A stretch of DNA of 64,000 nucleotides from Paludibacteraceae bacterium (GTDB lineage Bacteria; Bacteroidota; Bacteroidia; Bacteroidales; Paludibacteraceae): positions 186,001 through 250,000 of the forward strand of contig JAKSKX010000002.1 of assembly GCA_024401535.1 (NCBI GenBank), written 5' to 3'. A program made the translations under genes and the position numbers. A model generated the notes under the pieces. That model was not told where the DNA came from and ran no database searches. It saw only the letters and a program-made list of their open reading frames with translations. Below, in pieces: positions 14,766 through 24,631 of the stretch; position 1 is the first letter of the stretch, and each line of letters begins with the position of its first letter.

Positions 14766-15961
14766 TATATATTGTTTTTTAATTTTTTCTTTTCATCTAC
14801 GTATATGGACACTTGGAAGTAGCTTCTCACCAACGAAGCGAATATTATTGGCAGAAAAGCACCGTTGAACTCCTGCACGTCAGGATAAAAATATATCAGC
14901 AAGGCAGGAACCAACATAAATATATTCATACAATGCAGGTAAATAAGCATCTCTCTTCTACACCTGAACATTATGAAAATAGGGAACAGGAGAAGCAATG
15001 GATTAGCCCAAAATATATTGAAATTAGGGCATACACAAGGGTGAGTGCTGATGAACTGAAGAAAGAACACAAGCACTCCCAAAAGTCCATACAACCCGAA
15101 GAAACAGAAGTCAAACCACGTATCCTTAATCTTCTTGCGTGCATAAAATTGGCAGTGCAGTACAACTAGAGCAAAGAACACCCAAAACGCAACCATAGGC
15201 GAAGGAAGAGAAACATCTTCCCAAGAACGATATACAAGCGGATTATAGACTCTATCCTCTGACACAAGACTACGTGTACCAAGTGAATCGGAGATGGATG
15301 CCAAGGCAAACTGCTCAGCCATATTAGCAGGAAGGAACATCAGCAACGAGTCATTAGGCACTTCATCACAAGGTCTGCCAAGACAAATGTCTATACCAAA
15401 GGCATACCAAGGCATATCGCTCAACATCTCGTGTATGATTTTCCTATAGCTCTTCCTGTTCACATTTTGGAACTGATAGTCGAACTTTGCGCCTGTGTAA
15501 TTCTCCATCATCATGCGCGGACGAGTCGCACAGTTGTCATAGAAGAAGTTGTAGCGGTACGTCCAACCCTCCTGACCTGCATTCTCAGCTAACGCATCCT
15601 TTAATTTCTTGGCTTCCTGTTGAGTAAGGTCTAAGGTTTGGACTCTGAGGTCAACTTTCTTTCTTGAAGTGACTCTATCAATAGCATCTCCGAACGAGCA
15701 GTGTTTAGCCTCGACCATATAGTCAGTATCGCCCTTGACGAAGTTATAGACAAACTTAGTCACATCATCGAACGAGAATACACCATAGCTATAAAGCACG
15801 TCAGTACCCTCCTCGTCGTCAAGCACTCTCAACTCGGAATGTCCCCAAGAAGTGAACACATACTCCTGTACAGGTGCATGGGTAAACAACTGAACAGTAA
15901 TCTTGGCTTCTGCTACGAGAGCGAAAAGGAGAACGACTATCAAAGAAAGAAATCTCTTCAT
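14765..15961 (-). CDS. DUF4105 / Lnb N-terminal domain membrane protein
   Basis: A signal peptide (MKRFLSLIVVLLFALVAEA) is followed by a DUF4105 domain, now named Lnb N-terminal periplasmic domain, with typical motifs SWGHSELRV, YSYGVFSF and FFYDNCATRPR (conserved Cys about residue 148). The C-terminal third, from about residue 245, holds four to five membrane helices. In Firmicutes, Lnb moves an acyl chain within lipoproteins to make lyso-form lipoproteins; a lipoprotein-modifying role here is inference from the domain. It is encoded between maf (2-nt gap upstream) and the META lipoprotein (1-nt overlap), forming a maf-lnb-like-META operon. Confidence 0.8.
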   Translation of the reverse strand: MKRFLSLIVVLLFALVAEAKITVQLFTHAPVQEYVFTSWGHSELRVLDDEEGTDVLYSYGVFSFDDVTKFVYNFVKGDTDYMVEAKHCSFGDAIDRVTSRKKVDLRVQTLDLTQQEAKKLKDALAENAGQEGWTYRYNFFYDNCATRPRMMMENYTGAKFDYQFQNVNRKSYRKIIHEMLSDMPWYAFGIDICLGRPCDEVPNDSLLMFLPANMAEQFALASISDSLGTRSLVSEDRVYNPLVYRSWEDVSLPSPMVAFWVFFALVVLHCQFYARKKIKDTWFDFCFFGLYGLLGVLVFFLQFISTHPCVCPNFNIFWANPLLLLFPIFIMFRCRREMLIYLHCMNIFMLVPALLIYFYPDVQEFNGAFLPIIFASLVRSYFQVSIYVDEKKKLKNNI

Positions 15962-15963
15962 AA

Positions 15964-16572
15964 CTATTTGTTTCCTGCGATTTTAGCTCTGTCTTCCTCT
16001 ACAAATAGCTTTAGTTCCTGATATAGTCTCTGCAAAGGCAGTCCCATGATGTTATAGAACGAGCCGCTGATATCCTCTACAGCCACATAACCAATCCACT
16101 CCTGAATGCCATAGGCACCCGCCTTGTCGAAAGGCTTGTATGTATCTACGTAATGCTCTATCTCTGCATCGGAAATCTTGCCGAAGGTAACGTGGCTTAC
16201 GGCAAAGAAAGGTCTCTTGGTACGCTTAGTCATGATGCAGCATCCTGTGAACACACGATGGGTGTCACGTGCAAATGACTTTAGCATAGCGATTGCCTCC
16301 TTTCTGTCCTTAGGCTTTCCATAGACCTTGTCCTTATGCCATACTATTGTGTCTGCAGTTATGACAAGAGTGTTGTCCTTCAACATAGGGGCACAAGCCT
16401 CTGCCTTCTTCTCTGCGATGAACATTGGAATCTCTCCTCCAACAAGGTGCGGAGGGAAACTCTCGTCAGCCACAGGAGGCACAGCACAAGTGAAATTTAT
16501 CTCTAAGCCTTTCAACAGTTCGCGTCTGCGTGGCGAACCTGAGGCAAGTATAACGTCGTAATCTTCTAACAT
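15964..16572 (-). CDS. maf: Maf-like nucleoside triphosphate pyrophosphatase
   Basis: The 202-aa protein begins with the Maf signature ILASGSPRRRELL and retains VITADTIVWHKDKVYGKPKD, the motif around the catalytic Asp. The C-terminal region contains the family GAYGIQEWIG and GSFYNIMGLPL motifs. Maf proteins hydrolyse dTTP/UTP or modified nucleotides to monophosphates in the cytoplasm, preventing misincorporation. It is first in a three-gene minus-strand operon and diverges from the VC0807-like gene. The divergent spacer has a TAATTTTG-type -7 box on the minus strand at 16598-16605. Confidence 0.93.
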   Translation of the reverse strand: MLEDYDVILASGSPRRRELLKGLEINFTCAVPPVADESFPPHLVGGEIPMFIAEKKAEACAPMLKDNTLVITADTIVWHKDKVYGKPKDRKEAIAMLKSFARDTHRVFTGCCIMTKRTKRPFFAVSHVTFGKISDAEIEHYVDTYKPFDKAGAYGIQEWIGYVAVEDISGSFYNIMGLPLQRLYQELKLFVEEDRAKIAGNK

Positions 16573-16665
16573 TTTCTATTCATATATAAAGATTTGCCAA
16601 AATTACTGAAATTCTCGTAAATAAAGTGTATTTTTGCCTACAATTATTCAAACAACAAAGAACTT

Positions 16666-17421
16666 ATGACAAAAACAGAAGAACAAATAAACAATAATAA
16701 CAATAAGCAGAGTGCAGGCTCTATGCTTACAAACCTGATTTTCAACATAATCATACCTGTACTTATTCTGACTAAGGGGCAGAAATACATCACAATAGAT
16801 GGCGCACCGAAGTACTGTCTGATACTTGCGTTGGCGTTCCCTGTATGCTACTTCATCTATGACTATATACAGACGAAGAAGGCTAACTTCATCTCGATAC
16901 TCGGTTTTGTGAGTGTACTGCTCACAGGAGTCATAGGAGTTCTGCAAATACCCAACGAATGGCTTGCCATCAAAGAGGCTTCAGTACCGTTCATCATCAT
17001 GCTTATTCTCTTGGGTTCACTTGCCTTGGGCAGACCTATCGTGGGTGAATTGATATATAGGGACGAAATGTTTGACAAGAAGCGCATCAGTAGCCTTATA
17101 AGCCAGGAAACAGAGAAAGACATCATGAAGAAAAGTACTCTTATAGTTGCCTTCTCGTTCCTTGTCTCGACTATACTTAACTATGTGCTTGCGACAATTA
17201 TCGTGGTGAGCGACCCTATCACACAAGAGGCTCAGAGAAACGAGGAGATAGGCAGGCTGACAGGCCTCAGCTACATAGTCATCGCACTACCCTGCACTAT
17301 TATCATGGGTGTCGCTATATGGTACATCTTTCATCGTCTAAGCAAGGAAACTGGACTAAAGACTGAGGAAATGATGGCACAGGATTTAAGAGATAAAGTA
17401 GAAGAAAAAGAGAAAGATTAA
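16666..17421 (+). CDS. VC0807-like multi-pass membrane protein
   Basis: A 251-aa protein with about six hydrophobic segments (residues 20-45, 48-65, 75-95, 105-125, 155-180, 205-225) and a charged C-terminal tail. The layout, with PVLILTKG early and LGRPIVGELIYRD in the centre, resembles the VC0807/intracellular-septation-A-like membrane family of unknown function. A TATTTTTG -7-like box lies at 16629-16636. Its stop is 8 nt before murF-alr, so it is probably in the same transcript. Confidence 0.65.
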   Translation: MTKTEEQINNNNNKQSAGSMLTNLIFNIIIPVLILTKGQKYITIDGAPKYCLILALAFPVCYFIYDYIQTKKANFISILGFVSVLLTGVIGVLQIPNEWLAIKEASVPFIIMLILLGSLALGRPIVGELIYRDEMFDKKRISSLISQETEKDIMKKSTLIVAFSFLVSTILNYVLATIIVVSDPITQEAQRNEEIGRLTGLSYIVIALPCTIIMGVAIWYIFHRLSKETGLKTEEMMAQDLRDKVEEKEKD

Positions 17422-17429
17422 CACAAAAC

Positions 17430-19874
17430 ATGCAAACAAAGAACATTGCGGAGACTCTTTCAGCTTCTCTTGTAGGAGCTGGCTCCAATACAATAGAAAA
17501 CATCTGCACTGACAGCAGAACACTGACTTTTCCAGAGAAAACCCTATTCGTGGCACTAAAGACAGCCAAGAATGACGGACATAAATTCATTGATTCCCTA
17601 TATGACGCGGGGGTAAGAAGTTTTCTTGTCTCTGCATTGCCCGAGAACCAACACGCAGACGCCTGCTACATTTTGGTTGACGACACATTGCAATCTCTAC
17701 AAAATCTTGCAGAGCAGACACGAAAGAGTCACAATATACCGACTATAGGTATCACGGGAAGCAACGGAAAGACCATCGTAAAGGAATGGCTGTTCCAACT
17801 GCTACACAAGGACAACAAGATATGCCGTTCACCACGAAGCTACAACTCACAGATTGGTGTGCCTCTTTCGGTACTAAACCTTTCAAACTCTGACACTCTT
17901 GCAATATTCGAGGCAGGAATATCACAGATGAACGAGATGGACAAGCTTGCGAAGATAGTATCTCCGACAATCGGTGTGTTCACAACTTTGGGCGAGGCTC
18001 ACAGCGAAAACTTTCCTTCTCAAAAGGTCAAGTGCCTTGAAAAACTTAGGCTGTTCAAGGGTGCAAAGTCCATCATATATGGAAGCGACAACAAACTTGT
18101 GGACATCTGCATGCATCAGGAGTTCGAGGACTGCCAACTATTCTCCTACGGCAAGAACGCTAACGCATCGTTGATAATCAAGTCACAGAGCAACGAGCTA
18201 ACCAAGACTGTAATCTGCTACTCCTACCAAGGAAGGGAATACAAGTTCAGCATACCTTTCTCCGACTCGGCTTCGGTAGAGAACGCGCTGACTTCGCTAT
18301 CCACACTGCTTGTGCTTGGATTGTCGCCAGAGACTGCCAACGAGAGAATGGCAACACTTGACCCCGTTGAGATGCGTCTTGAGATAAAGGAGGGAGCTAA
18401 CAACTGCACAGTGATAGATGACAGCTACAACTCTGACCTTGGCAGTTTGTCAATCGCCTTGGACTCGCTAATCTCTCAGGCAAACGCAACAAACAAGAAA
18501 CGTACACTTATCCTTTCCGATATTCTGCAGACAGGAAAGACAAGCGACGCCCTATACGCAGAGATTGCCAACCTTATCAGGGAAAAGGGTGTGGAGAGAC
18601 TTATCGGAATCGGTGACGAGATAGGCAAATATGACGCTTTCTTCTCGGTTAGGGAGAAGGCTTTCTTTAACAGCACAAACGAGTTCCTTAACAGCAACCT
18701 TACTTTCGACAGCGAGGCGATACTGATAAAGGGCTCACGAAAATATCACTTTGAACTTATTTCGGACAGACTAAGTGCAGCCGCTCACGAGACTGTGCTT
18801 GAAGTAAATTTGTCCGCACTAGAAAGAAACTACAAGTACTTCCGTTCGTGTCTGAAGCCAACTACAAAGCTTGTGTCTATGGTCAAGGCCTATGCCTACG
18901 GAACAGGAGACATCGAGGTAGCCAAGGCTCTGCAGAGCGCAGGAGCTGACGTGCTTGCCGTGGCTGTAGCTGACGAGGGAGAGATACTAAGGAAAGCAGG
19001 AATCACTCTGCCGATAATAGTAATGAATCCCGAGATGAACTCGTTCGGCAAGATATTCCAATACAACCTTGAACCCGAAGTTTATTGCATGGGCGTACTA
19101 AACAAGATGATAAGCGAGGCAGAGAAGTACGGCTTGAGAGACTACCCTTTCCACTTCAAGATAGACACAGGAATGCACAGACTTGGCTTCGAGCCCAAGG
19201 ATGTTGACGGAGCTTTGGAAGTACTAAAGAAACAGTCTGCCATCAAGCCGCGCAGTGTGTTCTCTCATCTTGTCGGCAGTGATTCGCCTGTGTTCGACGA
19301 CTTCACTCAGGAGCAGTTCAAGAGATTTGACATTGCACGCAACAAGGTCAAGGAAGCTTACCCAGAGGTTCTAAGCCACATACTTAACTCGGCGGGCATA
19401 GAGAGATTCGCAGACCATCAGTTCGACATGGTACGACTTGGAATCGGACACTACGGATTCTCTGCAGTCCCTTCCGTTCATTTGGAGGAGACCTGCACGC
19501 TAAAGACAAAGATTCTACAGATTCGTGAAGTTAGCAAGGAGGAGACTGTCGGATACAGCAGAAAGGGTGTTCTAAGCAAAGACTCAGTGATTGCCGCAAT
19601 ACCTATCGGCTATGCTGACGGACTTGACAGACATCTTGGCAACCGCAAGGGCAAGGTACTTGTAAACGGACACGAGGCAGAAATCGTCGGAAACGTATGT
19701 ATGGACGTGTGCATGATAGACATCACCGGCATTCCTGCAAAGGAGGGAGACGATGTCATAATCTTTGGTCCCCAGTTCTCTATCAACCGCATCGCCGACT
19801 GCCTTGGCACTATTTCTTACGAAGTGTTGTCTGGAATTGCCCGCCGAGTAAAGAGAATCTATGTCAGAGAGTAA
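17430..19874 (+). CDS. murF-alr: Bifunctional MurF ligase / alanine racemase
   Basis: The N-terminal half (about 1-450) is UDP-N-acetylmuramoyl-tripeptide:D-Ala-D-Ala ligase, with the ATP-binding GITGSNGKT at 107-115 and the central motif EAGISQMNEMDKL. The C-terminal half (about 455-814) is a PLP-dependent alanine racemase with the cofactor lysine Lys486 in MVKAYAYGTG. It also has the GIGHYGFSA, PIGYADGLDR and GNVCMDVCMIDIT motifs. The fusion makes D-alanine and adds D-Ala-D-Ala to the peptidoglycan precursor in one protein, and is typical of Bacteroidota. The next gene starts 4 nt after the stop. Confidence 0.97.
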   Translation: MQTKNIAETLSASLVGAGSNTIENICTDSRTLTFPEKTLFVALKTAKNDGHKFIDSLYDAGVRSFLVSALPENQHADACYILVDDTLQSLQNLAEQTRKSHNIPTIGITGSNGKTIVKEWLFQLLHKDNKICRSPRSYNSQIGVPLSVLNLSNSDTLAIFEAGISQMNEMDKLAKIVSPTIGVFTTLGEAHSENFPSQKVKCLEKLRLFKGAKSIIYGSDNKLVDICMHQEFEDCQLFSYGKNANASLIIKSQSNELTKTVICYSYQGREYKFSIPFSDSASVENALTSLSTLLVLGLSPETANERMATLDPVEMRLEIKEGANNCTVIDDSYNSDLGSLSIALDSLISQANATNKKRTLILSDILQTGKTSDALYAEIANLIREKGVERLIGIGDEIGKYDAFFSVREKAFFNSTNEFLNSNLTFDSEAILIKGSRKYHFELISDRLSAAAHETVLEVNLSALERNYKYFRSCLKPTTKLVSMVKAYAYGTGDIEVAKALQSAGADVLAVAVADEGEILRKAGITLPIIVMNPEMNSFGKIFQYNLEPEVYCMGVLNKMISEAEKYGLRDYPFHFKIDTGMHRLGFEPKDVDGALEVLKKQSAIKPRSVFSHLVGSDSPVFDDFTQEQFKRFDIARNKVKEAYPEVLSHILNSAGIERFADHQFDMVRLGIGHYGFSAVPSVHLEETCTLKTKILQIREVSKEETVGYSRKGVLSKDSVIAAIPIGYADGLDRHLGNRKGKVLVNGHEAEIVGNVCMDVCMIDITGIPAKEGDDVIIFGPQFSINRIADCLGTISYEVLSGIARRVKRIYVRE

Positions 19875-19877
19875 CAG

Positions 19878-20999
19878 ATGAGAAGGTTTGCGCTAACGCT
19901 TTTATCAATATTTATTGCAACAAATGTATTGTCTGAGGAATTACCACAAACAAAAGATAGTGTTGATGTGTGTCCCTCGGACACTGCTTTTGCGCGTGTA
20001 AAGCTAAAACAACGCATTCAAGACACGAAAATCGCTCACACAACACGCAACATCGTTGACAGAGTAATCGACCGATATACGACCCAAAACAGCACCGACA
20101 CGCTCTTTGTAACCAAGAATGACTACAGACTTATAGTAAGGCCTGGAATAAACGCATTCAGCGGACTTACTCTGTTCAATTGGGAATCATCCAACGAGGT
20201 ATTACCTGGCAACTGCAGGATTATTTCTGACCCAGTAGTCAAAGCAGGTTTATCCTTGGGATACCGAAGTCTTTCGATAGGTTATGACATAGATATAAGT
20301 TCTAACAAGAAAAAGAAAGGGTTACATAACTATGAGTTTAACTTGAGTTATTTGGGACAGACTTTCGGCATTGACTTCAGTATCAACTTAGCAAACTCGC
20401 ATAAACTAAAATTTTCAGGTGATCAAATAAAACTTGACTCACGTGAACTTGATTCATGGAGATGGCAGTTAAACAACTACTATGTATTCAACCACAGAAA
20501 GTTCTCTTACCCTGCAGCATTGACTCAAAGCTACAAGCAAGAGAAGAGTGCTGGTAGTGTATTAGCTGGTCTATCTCTCTATAGTCTTGGGATAGAGAAT
20601 ATAGGGATAACATTTCCTGCAGAAATGATAGAAAGTTTAGGAAGTTTTAACTTACCACAAAAACTTGAGTATTTCAGTTTCAACCTGAACGCGGGATATG
20701 CGCACAACTGGGTAACCTACCAGCGCCATGTGCTGCTCCACTTCTCGATCATGCCGGACATCGGTCTTTACAAGAGGAACAAAATCACACCAGACCCGAT
20801 GATAGACGAGGAAAAGAAATATATCAGCTACGGAGGAGTATGCAGATTCTCTAGTCTATGGCAGCTTGAAAACCATTACATCGGATTGGTCGGCACTATA
20901 AACTTCCACACGATATCGAGCCTGAAACCGATATGGACGCTCGACAGCTACTCCAGAATTGGCATATTCTACGGATTTAGAGCCTACAAGTACAAATAA
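19878..20999 (+). CDS. DUF4421 family outer-membrane-like protein
   Basis: The 373-aa protein has an N-terminal signal peptide (MRRFALTLLSIFIATNVLS) and a DUF4421-type body with repeated amphipathic beta-strands ending in aromatic residues, consistent with a beta-barrel in the outer membrane. Typical segments are YRLIVRPGINAFSGLTL, LSLGYRSLSIGYDIDI and the C-terminal IGIFYGFRAYKYK. Function is unknown. It is encoded 3 nt after murF-alr and shares a bidirectional terminator with nrdD. Confidence 0.8.
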   Translation: MRRFALTLLSIFIATNVLSEELPQTKDSVDVCPSDTAFARVKLKQRIQDTKIAHTTRNIVDRVIDRYTTQNSTDTLFVTKNDYRLIVRPGINAFSGLTLFNWESSNEVLPGNCRIISDPVVKAGLSLGYRSLSIGYDIDISSNKKKKGLHNYEFNLSYLGQTFGIDFSINLANSHKLKFSGDQIKLDSRELDSWRWQLNNYYVFNHRKFSYPAALTQSYKQEKSAGSVLAGLSLYSLGIENIGITFPAEMIESLGSFNLPQKLEYFSFNLNAGYAHNWVTYQRHVLLHFSIMPDIGLYKRNKITPDPMIDEEKKYISYGGVCRFSSLWQLENHYIGLVGTINFHTISSLKPIWTLDSYSRIGIFYGFRAYKYK

Positions 21000-21016
21000 C
21001 CAATAACCATAGAAAC

Positions 21017-21052
21017 AAAAAGAGACGGCATCGCTTGATACCGTCTCTTTTT
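21017..21052. terminator. Bidirectional terminator between DUF4421 gene and nrdD
   Basis: Perfect 12-bp arms at 21017-21028 and 21041-21052, with A-rich left and T-rich right flanks, serving the convergent genes on both strands. Confidence 0.9.
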
Positions 21053-21071
21053 ATCTGATATATAGGGAAGA

Positions 21072-23459
21072 TTAGACGTGCTTTACACGATCTCTCTCCT
21101 CTGCTCTCTTGGCAGAGTTCCAACTTTCAAGAGTACCTGTCAAATAACCTGTTATACGGCGTAGTCGAACAATCTCCTCGCTCTTGCACATTGGACAAGA
21201 AGCATAGATTACACCTCTGTATCCACACTTGTTACAAGTATCTACAGGGTGGTTGATGCTACCGTAACCGATATTCTCGTCATGCATTACCTTAACAATC
21301 TTAAGGACGCTGCTTACGTTCTTCTTAGCCTCTCCATCTAGCTCTACATATGTGATGTGACCACCTCCAGTCAAAGCGTGGAATGGAGCTTCCTTCTTAA
21401 TCTTGTCAACGATGTTGATCTGCTCCTTAACGTCGATATGGAATGAGTTTACGTAGTACTCTCGGTCGTTCACACCCTCGATAATACCGAATCTCTCGCG
21501 GTCCATACGAGTGAATCTACCAGCCAATCCCTCTGCAGGAGTTGCAAGGACAGAGTAGTTCAAGTGATATTTCTCCTTGTATTCCTTGACAACCTTGTTC
21601 ATCTCAAGAATACAGTCACGAAGTGTATTCCAAGCCTCTTGGTTGACAGCGTGGCTCTCTCCATATATTGCCATCATTGCGTTGTAGCCTCCGATGAAAC
21701 CAATGCCAAGTGTACCGACCTTTATAACGTCACCGACCTGCTCGTTTGGAGCAAGGGAAGCTCCACCCTTCCATACATCGTTGCCCATCATGAATGGGAA
21801 CTGGCGGGCAAGAGCAGTACGCTGATACAAATAGCGCTCGTACAACTGGTCTGCAATCAAAGAAGCCATATCATATACCTTGCGAAGAAGTATCTTCTTA
21901 GCTTCTGCACGAACCACATGCTTGTCGCTTCCTGGATTATTCTCCTCTGCCTCACGACGCGCAAGTATGGCAAGACGAGGAAGGTTCATACTTGTAAAGC
22001 TCAAGTTACCGCGACCAAGACTTGTCTTTTCTCCGTTTAGGTTCTCGAACACACGTGTACGGCAACCCATTGTGGCAAGCTCCCACTTGTATCTCTCTGG
22101 ATCGTCAGCACGCCACTTCTCATGCTTGTTGAAAGGAGTGTCAAGGAACAGGAAGTTAGGGAACAAGCTTGTTGCAGTAGTCTGGCAAGAAAGTAGCAAC
22201 AAATCAAAGTTAGGAGCCTGGAACTTGATCTTGCCCTTGATGGCATCGTCCCAGTTGTTCAATGCAGCCTCATAATCCTCTACGGAATAGTTTACACCAT
22301 CCTTAACCTTGAAGATCTGGATTGGGAATACAGGAACCTCCTTGTTACCCAAACCATGAGCTGTAGTAATCAACAACTCACGCATAACCATACGACCTTC
22401 AGCAGATGTATCTGTACCGTAGTTGATAGAAGAGAACACCACCTGGTTACCGCCGCGGGAATGCATAGTGTTCAAGTTGTGGACAAGTCCCTCCATAGCC
22501 TGATGAGTCTCGTTTCTTGTTGACTCGTAAGCGTCGGCGAACAACTTGTCAAGTTCATTTGAACTCAAATTTGCACCATTGTCATTTAGCAGTTTCTGGA
22601 ATGCTGACTTCTGGTCCTCCGTAACGTCTATTGACTTGATAACATTCTTGATTTCCTTCTTAATAGTTGCCATGTCAGGATTATCACCCCTGAAACTTGA
22701 AATGAAGCCAACCAAATGAAGGACAAACTTAATAAATGACTTATATACACCAGGAGCCATAAAGAAGTCAAAAGCAGGAATACTCTGACCGCCGTGCTGC
22801 TCATTCTGGTTTGTCTGGAACACTATTGTTGCAAGTGTTGCATAGCTTCTTATACTTTGAGGTGTACGAATACTTCCGTTCTTTGTCTTGAAACCTCTCT
22901 CAAATATGTCTCCGAGGTCGTATTGTACACAAGTAGTAGTCTTTGTTGGATAGTAGTCCAAGTCATGGATATGAATGTCACCCTCGCGATGAGCACGAGA
23001 GAACTTGACACTCAACAAGTATTTCTTTGCGTAATCCTTAGTCACCTCACTTGCAAAAGTCATCATCTGACCTGCAGGAGTGTGGCTGCTCATGTTTGCA
23101 TTGCTTAGGTTGACGTCGTTAGCCTCGATAGCAACGATACCGTCCATCACCTTCTTCATTTTAGTGCGCTTGTGACGCTCTATGCTTCTCTGCTCACGAT
23201 AGATAATGTACTTCTTTGCTACGTCGTGGTTCTTGTACATCAACTCGCGCTCCACAAGGTCCTGAATCTCCTCTACAGAAATATTCTCGTGCTGAATATT
23301 TGAGCAAACTGCATCAACAATGCTGTCTATCTCAGCATCAAGAGGCAACACACTGGTCGCCTTATAAGCCTTTACAATGGCGTTTTTAATTTTATCTTTA
23401 GAGAAAGCCTCGTGCTTGCCATCACGCTTCTCTATAGAAATTGCAGTTAAATCAATCAT
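21072..23459 (-). CDS. nrdD: Anaerobic ribonucleoside-triphosphate reductase
   Basis: The 795-aa class III reductase begins with an ATP-cone (residues about 3-95, including VEKRDGKHEAF-like IEKRDGKHEAFSKDKIKNAI), an allosteric regulator of overall activity. The catalytic ten-stranded barrel follows. The C-terminus holds a zinc site of two CxxC pairs (CNKCGYRG and CPMCKSEE) and the glycyl-radical loop RITGYL with Gly771. It makes dNTPs without oxygen. The activating radical-SAM enzyme NrdG, often adjacent in other bacteria, is not encoded next to it. A long 5' leader is possible (candidate -7 box TAATTTTG at 23640-23647). Confidence 0.97.
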   Translation of the reverse strand: MIDLTAISIEKRDGKHEAFSKDKIKNAIVKAYKATSVLPLDAEIDSIVDAVCSNIQHENISVEEIQDLVERELMYKNHDVAKKYIIYREQRSIERHKRTKMKKVMDGIVAIEANDVNLSNANMSSHTPAGQMMTFASEVTKDYAKKYLLSVKFSRAHREGDIHIHDLDYYPTKTTTCVQYDLGDIFERGFKTKNGSIRTPQSIRSYATLATIVFQTNQNEQHGGQSIPAFDFFMAPGVYKSFIKFVLHLVGFISSFRGDNPDMATIKKEIKNVIKSIDVTEDQKSAFQKLLNDNGANLSSNELDKLFADAYESTRNETHQAMEGLVHNLNTMHSRGGNQVVFSSINYGTDTSAEGRMVMRELLITTAHGLGNKEVPVFPIQIFKVKDGVNYSVEDYEAALNNWDDAIKGKIKFQAPNFDLLLLSCQTTATSLFPNFLFLDTPFNKHEKWRADDPERYKWELATMGCRTRVFENLNGEKTSLGRGNLSFTSMNLPRLAILARREAEENNPGSDKHVVRAEAKKILLRKVYDMASLIADQLYERYLYQRTALARQFPFMMGNDVWKGGASLAPNEQVGDVIKVGTLGIGFIGGYNAMMAIYGESHAVNQEAWNTLRDCILEMNKVVKEYKEKYHLNYSVLATPAEGLAGRFTRMDRERFGIIEGVNDREYYVNSFHIDVKEQINIVDKIKKEAPFHALTGGGHITYVELDGEAKKNVSSVLKIVKVMHDENIGYGSINHPVDTCNKCGYRGVIYASCPMCKSEEIVRLRRITGYLTGTLESWNSAKRAEERDRVKHV

Positions 23460-23778
23460 TATACTTATCTCTTTTTATTACCTAAGAAAATCCAAAACTT
23501 AAAAAAAGGTTTATTCCTTATTATTTTCAAATTCAGTGCAAGTTTAATCAAAAAAAATTTAATTTTACTATTTGCTTTTTAATTTCTTTTGTTATGTTGA
23601 TTTTAACTTTGCAAGTGGCGTGGAAAACTTGAACACTTTCAAAATTAGCATGGGGAAAGATATGAAATGCGGACAAGTTTCAGAGACACACGGAAACAGT
23701 CGTACTTCATTGCACTGCGACAAAACAAAACGGAGTGAACCTTAAGATTCACCCCGCTATTATTCTTTTCCAAGTCTA
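23460..23778. other. Intergenic region upstream of nrdD
   Basis: No gene is seen in this 319-nt gap. It holds the tonB terminator at 23731-23756 and an AT-rich leader before nrdD, with a candidate -7 box on the minus strand at 23640-23647 but no clear TTTG at the expected distance. Confidence 0.6.
23731..23756 (-). terminator. Terminator of tonB-like gene
   Basis: Two 13-nt arms (23731-23743 and 23744-23756) form a hairpin with two imperfect pairs, followed on the minus strand by a TTTTGTTTTG run. Confidence 0.75.
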
Positions 23779-24474
23779 TTACTGTAGCTTGAACACTACT
23801 GGCAAAGTAAACTTAGAACTTACTTTCTGGCCTTGCTGCTCACCTGGCTTCCACTTAGGCATTGAAGCGACAACTCGTACAGCCTCTGCATTCAACAACT
23901 CGTGCGCACCACGAACAACCTGAACGTCAGTAATAGAACCGTCCTTCTTAACAGTAAACTGAACGAACACCTTGCCCTCGATACCAGACTCGGCACAGAT
24001 TGAAGGATAGTTGATATGATTGCTCAACCACTTCATCATTGCACCCATACCGCCTTCGAAAGAAGCCTGCTTTTCAACCTTCAAAAAGACTGGATCATCA
24101 TCAGGTGTTTCTTCATCGTTTCCAGTTGGAAGAGGTAGATCCTCAACCTTACCACCTGTATCCTCAGAACCTGCGATTGTCTTGTCACCTGTATCAACAG
24201 TGTTTTCCACAACCTTGATTTCAGGATTTACAATTGGCTGCTGAGCAGCTGGCTCTGGTGGAGGTGGCGGAGGTGTCTCCTGCTGGATTGTGATTTCTGT
24301 CATCTCCTCGTCATCCAATACAACCTCTTCCTGAGCAACTTCAAGCTTCTTAACGTCGAACTTTGTCCATTCAAAGGCGATATATAGGAAACCAAGAGCG
24401 ACAACTAAGCCCAAAAGAAGAAACTCGCTCTTCTTGTTTTCAAGGCTTGCTTGTTCAGATTTCTTTATTTCCAT
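23779..24474 (-). CDS. TonB family energy-transducing protein
   Basis: A short cytoplasmic tail is followed by a single membrane anchor (about residues 18-36). A periplasmic linker rich in Pro, Glu and Asp contains PPPPPPEP. A TonB C-terminal domain (about 150-231) ends the protein, with YPSICAESGIEGKVFVQFTV and ALNAEAVRVV-type motifs (LLNAEAVRVVASMPKWKPG). It couples inner-membrane proton motive force to outer-membrane transporters. ExbB/ExbD are not encoded nearby. The ATG at 24474 is preferred to a TTG at 24495. The gene stands alone with its own terminator, and candidate -7 boxes lie at 24493-24500 and 24546-24553. Confidence 0.9.
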   Translation of the reverse strand: MEIKKSEQASLENKKSEFLLLGLVVALGFLYIAFEWTKFDVKKLEVAQEEVVLDDEEMTEITIQQETPPPPPPEPAAQQPIVNPEIKVVENTVDTGDKTIAGSEDTGGKVEDLPLPTGNDEETPDDDPVFLKVEKQASFEGGMGAMMKWLSNHINYPSICAESGIEGKVFVQFTVKKDGSITDVQVVRGAHELLNAEAVRVVASMPKWKPGEQQGQKVSSKFTLPVVFKLQ

Positions 24475-24631
24475 AGCTTTATTCTTATTATTCAAAACTA
24501 AACAGGCATCCTAACCTATAGAGCATAGAACACCCATATACTCGGCAAAGATATAAAAGATTTCCATACGATATTTCTTTTACCATAATTTTTTTGCCTT
24601 TAAATCTACTTTTTTAGGCATTAGGTTGAGG

